DNA of 64,000 nucleotides from Mytilus californianus (taxonomy: Eukaryota; Mollusca; Bivalvia; Mytilida; Mytilidae), in contig NW_026262659.1 in assembly GCF_021869535.1 (NCBI RefSeq), forward strand, positions 7,564,001-7,628,000, given 5' to 3'. The notes beneath the pieces are model-generated. The model was given only the letters and a program-made list of their open reading frames with translations, was not told the DNA's origin and did not search any database. Shown piece after piece: positions 58,564 through 64,000 of the stretch (position 1 is its first letter; each line of letters begins with the position of its first letter). Made by a program: the position numbers and the translations under genes.

Positions 58564-59600
58564 CTTGCACATCTGACTTTTGATCGTAGAGAAAATTGAA
58601 AACTTTGGTATTTTCTTTTAAAAGTCTTTTTCCAGATGTGCCAAACAAAACCACTGCTGTTTGTCATAATGTTGATGTTGGCGATGCTTCTCCAATTAAG
58701 CAACATCCTTACCGGCTCAATCCACTAAAACTTGCTTTTATGAGACAAGAAATTAAATATATGCTTGACAATGATATTATTGAGCCGAGTAACATTGAGT
58801 GGAGCTCTCCTTGTCGCCTTGTGCCCAAACCAGATAAAACCTTTCGTTTCGTGACTGATTTCAGAAAAGTAAATTCAGTTTCAAAATCTGATTCCTATCC
58901 GATTCCAAGGATAGACGACTGCATTGATAACATTAGACAAGCAAAATTTGTGAGCAAATTTGATTTATTGAAAGGTTACTGGCAAGTACCATTGACACAG
59001 ACAGCTCGAGAAATATCAGCTTTTGTAACACCAGACGGCTCATTTCAATATACTGTCATGCCGTTTGGTATGCAAAAAGCACCAGCTACATTTCAAAGAA
59101 TTTTCAATAATGTTATAAAAGATTTAGACTGTTGTTATGCTTATATTGATGATCTTATTGTATGTAGTGATAGCTGGGAAGAGCATTTAACACATTTATA
59201 TGATACTTATGATAGATTGTCACAATCAAATTTGACTGTTAATCTTGGTAAAAGTGAATTTTGTCAGGCCATTGTTGAGTATTTAAGGCACACAGTTGGC
59301 CAAGGTCAAGTGAAACCTATTATGGCTAAAGTGGATGCAATTACCAAATTTCCTCTTCCTACAAATAAAAAACAACTTATAAGATATTTAGGCATGATTG
59401 GATTTTCCAGGAAATTTTGCTACTGTTGTTCACCCATTGACTCATCTTTTACGGAAAGATTCTGAATTCATCTGGAGTGATAATTGGCCAAACGCTTTTG
59501 AAAACAGCAAATCACTTTTAATTAATAGTCCAGTTCTGATCACTGCAGACTTTGAAAACCAATTCAAACTTGCCGTTGATCCTAAAAATTTCATCGGAAG
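58564..59600 (+). pseudogene. Gypsy reverse-transcriptase relic, located after integrase
   Basis: Starts immediately after the integrase stop. An open frame of 290 codons reads LFPDVPNKTTAVCHNVDVGD, YRLNPLKLAFMRQEIKYMLD, IIEPSNIEWSSPCRLVPKPD, FRFVTDFRKVNSVSKSDSYP, KFDLLKGYWQVPLTQTARE, VMPFGMQKAPATFQRIF and CYAYIDDLIVCSDSWEEHL (YIDD catalytic box intact), then LRHTVGQGQV. After a frameshift near 59400: TVVHPLTHLLRKDSEFIW and LITADFENQFKLAVD. The sequence breaks off at about 59590, just where RNase H would start, and unrelated sequence follows. Order integrase then reverse transcriptase marks a Gmr1-like Gypsy lineage. Confidence 0.88.
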
Positions 59601-60039
59601 ATACCAAGACCTTGTTGATAAATATTCAGTATCAACTTAACAAATAATACATGATGGTCTTGAAGTATAGATTCTAGGCACTGACGTTGTTTATCATCTT
59701 AATAGCGTGTTATAGTGTTCTTTTTATTTGTCTTTGTATATTTTTAAAAAATTACTATTTAGTCCATTTTTTGGTAATATCCTTTTGTGTGGCTCGGTAT
59801 TCATACATCCCGCCATTGTGTTATTGTACTATGGTAATAATTTTGAATTCTTGTCTTACATTTTTGCTATGTGCTTTGTCTATAGAGTGTCTATTTGCTA
59901 TTTTGTTTTTTTTTGTTGACATAGTTGATTGCTTTTATAGTGATTAAGATTATAATACTATGTTGACAGCTGTACCTCAATTTTTGACATTTTTACCTAT
60001 TATGTATGTTTGTTTTGCTTACACATCGTTGTAAATATA
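59601..60039. other. Spacer after truncated Gypsy relic
   Basis: AT-rich, low-complexity Phe/Leu/Cys-rich frames only. No LTR resembling 36.09-36.70 kb was found here. Confidence 0.45.
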
Positions 60040-60240
60040 ATGTATTCTATGCAACTGTCATACAAGTGAGAGGTTTAGCTAGCTATAAAACGAAAATGCC
60101 TGTACCAAGTCAGGAAGATGACGGTTGTTTTCCATTCGTTTCATGTGTTTGAGCTTTTAATTTGCCATTTGATAAGGGACTTTCCGTTTTGAATTTTTCT
60201 TGGAATTCGGTATTTTTGTTATTCTACATTTTACGTATAC
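60040..60240 (-). repeat. R1 repeat, minus copy
   Basis: GCAACTGTCATACAAGTGAG, AGGTTTAGCTAGCTATAAAA, ATGCCTGTACCAAGTCAGGA, CCATTCGTTTCATGTGTTTG and TTGGAATTCGGTATTTTTGT are the reverse complement of the left part of R1. Confidence 0.8.
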
Positions 60241-61249
60241 GAATACGACATGAGGTTAACAATTGTATCAATTTTAGACTCACCGCGATAACTTTTCTAT
60301 TTCTGCTTGCTTGTGTCTTAATACGTTGTTTAAATCACTGTTTTCCTTCTTAAGTTCGCAGGCTAATGTTTCTTTTTCCTTTACTGCATTTGTCAGTAAT
60401 TCAATTTCAGTTTCTTTTTCTTTGATTATACTGAAAGAAGATCATAACAGTCACTGCACCGTTCCTACTTATACAACATTCATCGTTATGTACAATAAGT
60501 GGGGAATTAAAAAAAAATAGAGTTTTAATAAATACACCTACTACAACTTATCTATTCGATTTCAACATTTCATTTTCTTTCTGAAAAGTGAAACCTGTCC
60601 GAATATAGAAATACCTTTGTATTGTGAATTTCAAGAGAAAGGCGAAAGATACCAAAGGAACATTCAAACTAAAAAATGAAAACGACCATCAGACAAACAA
60701 CAGTACACAAAACACAACATAGAAAACTACAGACTGAGCAACACGAACCATTCCAAAAACCTGGAGCTGATTTTAGTTGCTCCGGAAGTTATACAGATCC
60801 TGCTCAACATGTCAAGGTCATCTCTTTTATATGATCACTTTTCTCTGGTTCAGATGACCCATATATACAGGTTCGACTGTAATGATTATTACTTCCAGCG
60901 GAAACAATATTCACAAATAGTTTTTTCCGTTTGGAACTATAGTATAAAGTAACTTCTATTTCATGACACATCGACACACAAACGGCTAAATTTTGCATTG
61001 GTCAAACTATATATCACTGTTGCTGATATATCAAAATTTTGCAGTCAAGAAATGAATGTGTATAATTCAAACTCACTTCTAGTATACGTATCTCCGAATT
61101 ATGATTATGATAATCTCCCATCTTTGTACTGAATTCTTGAATTACAAACAAATACTGTAAAAACGATGTATAGCCGGGTCGTCAAGACGTCAAACTTAAA
61201 TTTTTTCTAAAGTTCTTACCATTATTTCTGCGGTAAAAGATGGCCTTCA
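60241..61249. other. Spacer with a minus copy of the 6.7-kb repeat
   Basis: At about 60640-60805 lies GATACCAAAGGAACATTCAA, AACAGTACACAAAACACAAC, ACTGAGCAACACGAACCA and CAGATCCTGCTC, the reverse complement of the 6.73-7.02 kb repeat. The rest shows nothing supportable. Confidence 0.55.
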
Positions 61250-61795
61250 GAAATAGAGTGGTGAGATATATTTAACCAGTTGTGTTAATCAGATGTGGAT
61301 TTAGTTTACATTACTATTCACGAAAAATCTTCCTTTGTGAAAAACCACACTGATTTTAAACATAGATACACCAAGGATGATATAAACAAAATGTTGGACT
61401 TTTTGATTCAGTTTTTTTAAAAGTTGTTTCAGCTGACAGTCGGTTTTAGAGGGGTTACTAGTTATGCACCACAACTGGCCTACTTGTTGTTCTTATATCA
61501 AGCATAATTCATACAGAACCTTCTCAAATGGTAAGAAAATGGAGCACCTTGCAACGGTTTTTTAATCTCACCTTCAGGTTTATTGAGAATGTTTTTCTGT
61601 CACTCAATAACTCACATCTCAATGAGTTCACAACTTATATTCTGCGAACATGAGATTAAGAATACTAACGAAAGTGGACAGTCTGCTTCATACCTTTACC
61701 ATTTCCAAAATATTGAAAGCATTTTGTTTATACCATCTTTGGTGAAAAATCATCACAGAGAGACGACTTCAAACTACAATTTGTAATCATCTAAA
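61250..61795 (+). pseudogene. Degenerate reverse-transcriptase fragment
   Basis: After the shared GTTAATCAGATGTGGATTT start, blocks in shifting frames read TSYAPQLAYLLFLYQA, FIQNLLKW, SSQLIFCEHEIKNTNESGQS and ASYLYHFQNIESILFIPSL. These align in order with the YAPLLADLFLY-type and EIK.T..S.SASYLD-type motifs of the retroelement family at 34 kb. No intact catalytic YxDD is visible. Confidence 0.5.
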
Positions 61796-62750
61796 ACCTC
61801 CACTTTCGTAAATGATGAAGAATTTTATATGGAATGCACAGTTTGGCCATGAATTCCGAGTTATTTAGTTAGAAATTACAAATAAATTTTGCATTTAAGA
61901 ACATTTTGCTAGATGAAAACAATATTGTAACATCAACATATTTGTCATATTTGTCTTTAGGGGAGGATAACGCAAAAACAACCTCGGGATCGAAAGTATT
62001 AAAAACCGTGTGTTTGTTGCACGCCGTTGATTGTGTATGCAATTGTGATTGCATGGTCGAAAGTGTACAGTTTTATTGCAACGTTCGCGCATTATATATT
62101 TTCTGGCAATGTCTTTCAACTATACCCTTCAGGTACCTGAAGTTCGTCGTTCAGTTGATTGGCTAGGGAATTGATATTTAAAGCCTTTGGTTAACCACTC
62201 TCTAAGTTGTACTTTGTTTACGATGCCAGTGTCCCCAGTAATAATATGACCAGCGGGACTATATTTCGATGGATACGATGATACCAATCATAAGCTATAT
62301 ACATAGCATGCCTTTTACGAATTAACGTATTTAATTCACGAAAAGCGTAGATTTGAGTGGATTAAATATGTTAATGAGTAAGACGTAGGTATATATGATT
62401 TGTAACATTAATGGGCGATGACACCTGTCAAAGGTTAAACTTAATTATACTTTTCATGAATTAAATATGTCAATTAAATAGTGGCGCTTTCTATGACAAA
62501 TCGCCTCCTATTTTCAGAAAATTAACTCATGAATCATATTTTTTAGTAGGATTTGATTTTATTATAAACACTGGACACTTTTAATTTGCAACAAAACACT
62601 CATTTGCAAATCCGCCGCCGCCTCTCCTTAGAGCTACTGTGTCGTGTATATAACCAAAATGTGCGGAATTACATGGGATTCAATAATTTCATTGCTTTTC
62701 TGCTGTTATTATTATATATATTTTGTAATTTGATTTAGAAAAACACGGGA
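61796..62750. other. Spacer, no gene supported
   Basis: Short overlapping open frames on both strands at 61.9-62.2 kb share no recognised motif. Otherwise AT-rich. Confidence 0.4.
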
Positions 62751-62758
62751 TTTTCAGT

Positions 62759-62871
62759 ATCCCATGTGATAGGGCAATATCCCATGGGATTGACCAGTAT
62801 CCCATGGGATTTTGGTTAAATCCCATAGGATTTTTTTGGGTCCCATGGGACAAAATAAAATCCTATGGGAT
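62759..62871. repeat. 20-bp minisatellite with palindromic ATCCCATGGGAT core
   Basis: Six cores at 62759, 62779, 62799, 62820, 62840 and 62860, period 20-21. The 12-base core ATCCCATGGGAT is a perfect palindrome in copies 2 and 3; others differ by one or two bases. Spacers of 8-9 bases are not conserved. Confidence 0.85.
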
Positions 62872-62879
62872 TCAAATTA

Positions 62880-64000
62880 TAAATATACAGTAATGTGTAT
62901 GTTACAATGAATTCTGTTTGGTAGTAAAAAGTTTATAATATATATATGAGTGTATTTTGGGTTTTTTCATTATGTCACAAACATGTTTTTAACTTGTTTA
63001 TATGACAATAAAGATTATTATTATTTTGGAAAGAATAATAATATTTACAGTCAAAAAGAAAATCCTTTCACTGAAATAAAATGATGACATGTCTTAATAA
63101 AAGAAAAAAATATTGATTTGAAATCTTTGTCTTGTTTGTTTTATTATGAAAAATAGAACTGAAAAAAATATTTCATATTCTGACTGAATAAATTGACAAA
63201 GCACAGTTAATAGTTTACTCTTTTCATGAGGTAAAGTTTTCTTTGTTATAGTTCCATTGCAATACATGAATATGCAAACAATTTGAATCTTATACCTTTG
63301 TGGTGTTCATAATATTACGTTTATATTTGCAAATTTATAAAATAAACACTTTTCCTGTTAAGTTTTAGTTTTCTTGTTTCAGCTTGCTATGCACAATTAT
63401 TCAGTCACCTATATAAGAGTCAAGTAAATAAATTATTTCATCCAATACAATTCTTAGACAAAACATTTTTGCAATCTGTTCTTCAGAGATCTTCCTCCGT
63501 ACATCTTTATTGGATGGAGCGATTTAAATGAGTGGACAAAGCAAGTTCATTTGGACAACAAAATACTAATATATTTTTTCATTCCTCCCTTCTTTCAATT
63601 GATTATTACGTTGTTGCATTTACATGATTAAGTTCTTGTGCATCTATGATCATGATGATATGACTCATTTTTGTTTATAGTCATTATGTTGAAATTTCCT
63701 CTTTCTTATGTAGGAAAAAACACATTCCATTTCAAATTAATAAAAAAGTCACACTATGTAGAAAAATATCAACTGTAAGTTTTCTGTTCAGTATTGACCT
63801 GTTGAATGATGATCATGAAAACCAAGATGTCTGACCTACAAATACACAAACCTCAAAAATCATAAATGAAGAGAAATACAGCAATAAAATGGTTATTTCA
63901 TCATGTTTATGTACATTTTGATAAACTTTCATTTGAATATTTAAAATTGTAAGTACTCTTATTTCAGTGCTTTGTGTCTATGTTTTTCATATTAGTTGTT
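62880..64000. other. AT-rich spacer to window end
   Basis: No open frame, RNA gene or repeat could be supported. TATATATATGA and similar simple AT strings only. Confidence 0.5.

Overview
The window looks like nuclear DNA of a bivalve mollusc, most likely a mytilid mussel. This is an inference from spliced exons with GT/AG borders, very AT-rich spacers, a split HSPA12-type Hsp70 gene, an exon of a CPC-type membrane protein and many nested repeats. No bacterial operon, CRISPR array or complete RNA gene was seen. Because genes are split, most long open frames are single exons or remains of mobile elements.

Layout. 1-0.4 kb: 66-bp satellite. 1.6 kb: 138-bp hairpin element. 2.16-2.51 kb (+): terminal exon of a single-pass membrane protein. 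2.6-17.6 kb: repeat-rich, with reverse-transcriptase relics (2.7, 5.5-6.7 and 10.6 kb), a 190-bp tandem repeat (8.7-9.6 kb), a DNA-polymerase-B relic of Maverick/Polinton type (11.6-12.3 and 15.2-15.75 kb) split by a TIR element with ACGTGTCC arrays (13.1-14.55 kb), and a 208-bp MITE (16.5 kb).

19.8-32.2 kb (-): four exons of an HSPA12-like gene. Its introns hold a LINE relic with two nested insertions, a GIY-YIG-like retroelement tail, a poly-C tract, a minisatellite and a MITE. The largest exon carries an apparent one-base frameshift.

34.8-36.1 kb: 18-20-bp minisatellite. It ends at a probable LTR (36.09-36.70 kb) followed by a tRNA-Pro-like primer site, then decayed gag and protease (to 38.78 kb). 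The matching integrase and reverse transcriptase appear only at 56.77-59.6 kb, with integrase upstream of reverse transcriptase as in Gmr1-like Ty3/Gypsy elements. The 18 kb between holds a mosaic repeat (39.6-43.8 kb) and five direct copies of a 2.2-kb unit (44.0-55.9 kb).

The 2.2-kb array is the most distinctive structure. Each unit carries a minus-strand open frame interrupted by the same in-frame TAG, plus the tail of a plus-strand open frame that is longer only in unit 1. Diagnostic differences pair unit 2 with 4 and unit 3 with 5, which suggests growth by duplication of a two-unit block. 60-64 kb holds more repeat relics and a 20-bp palindromic minisatellite. All family assignments come from reading motifs by eye; no database search was possible.
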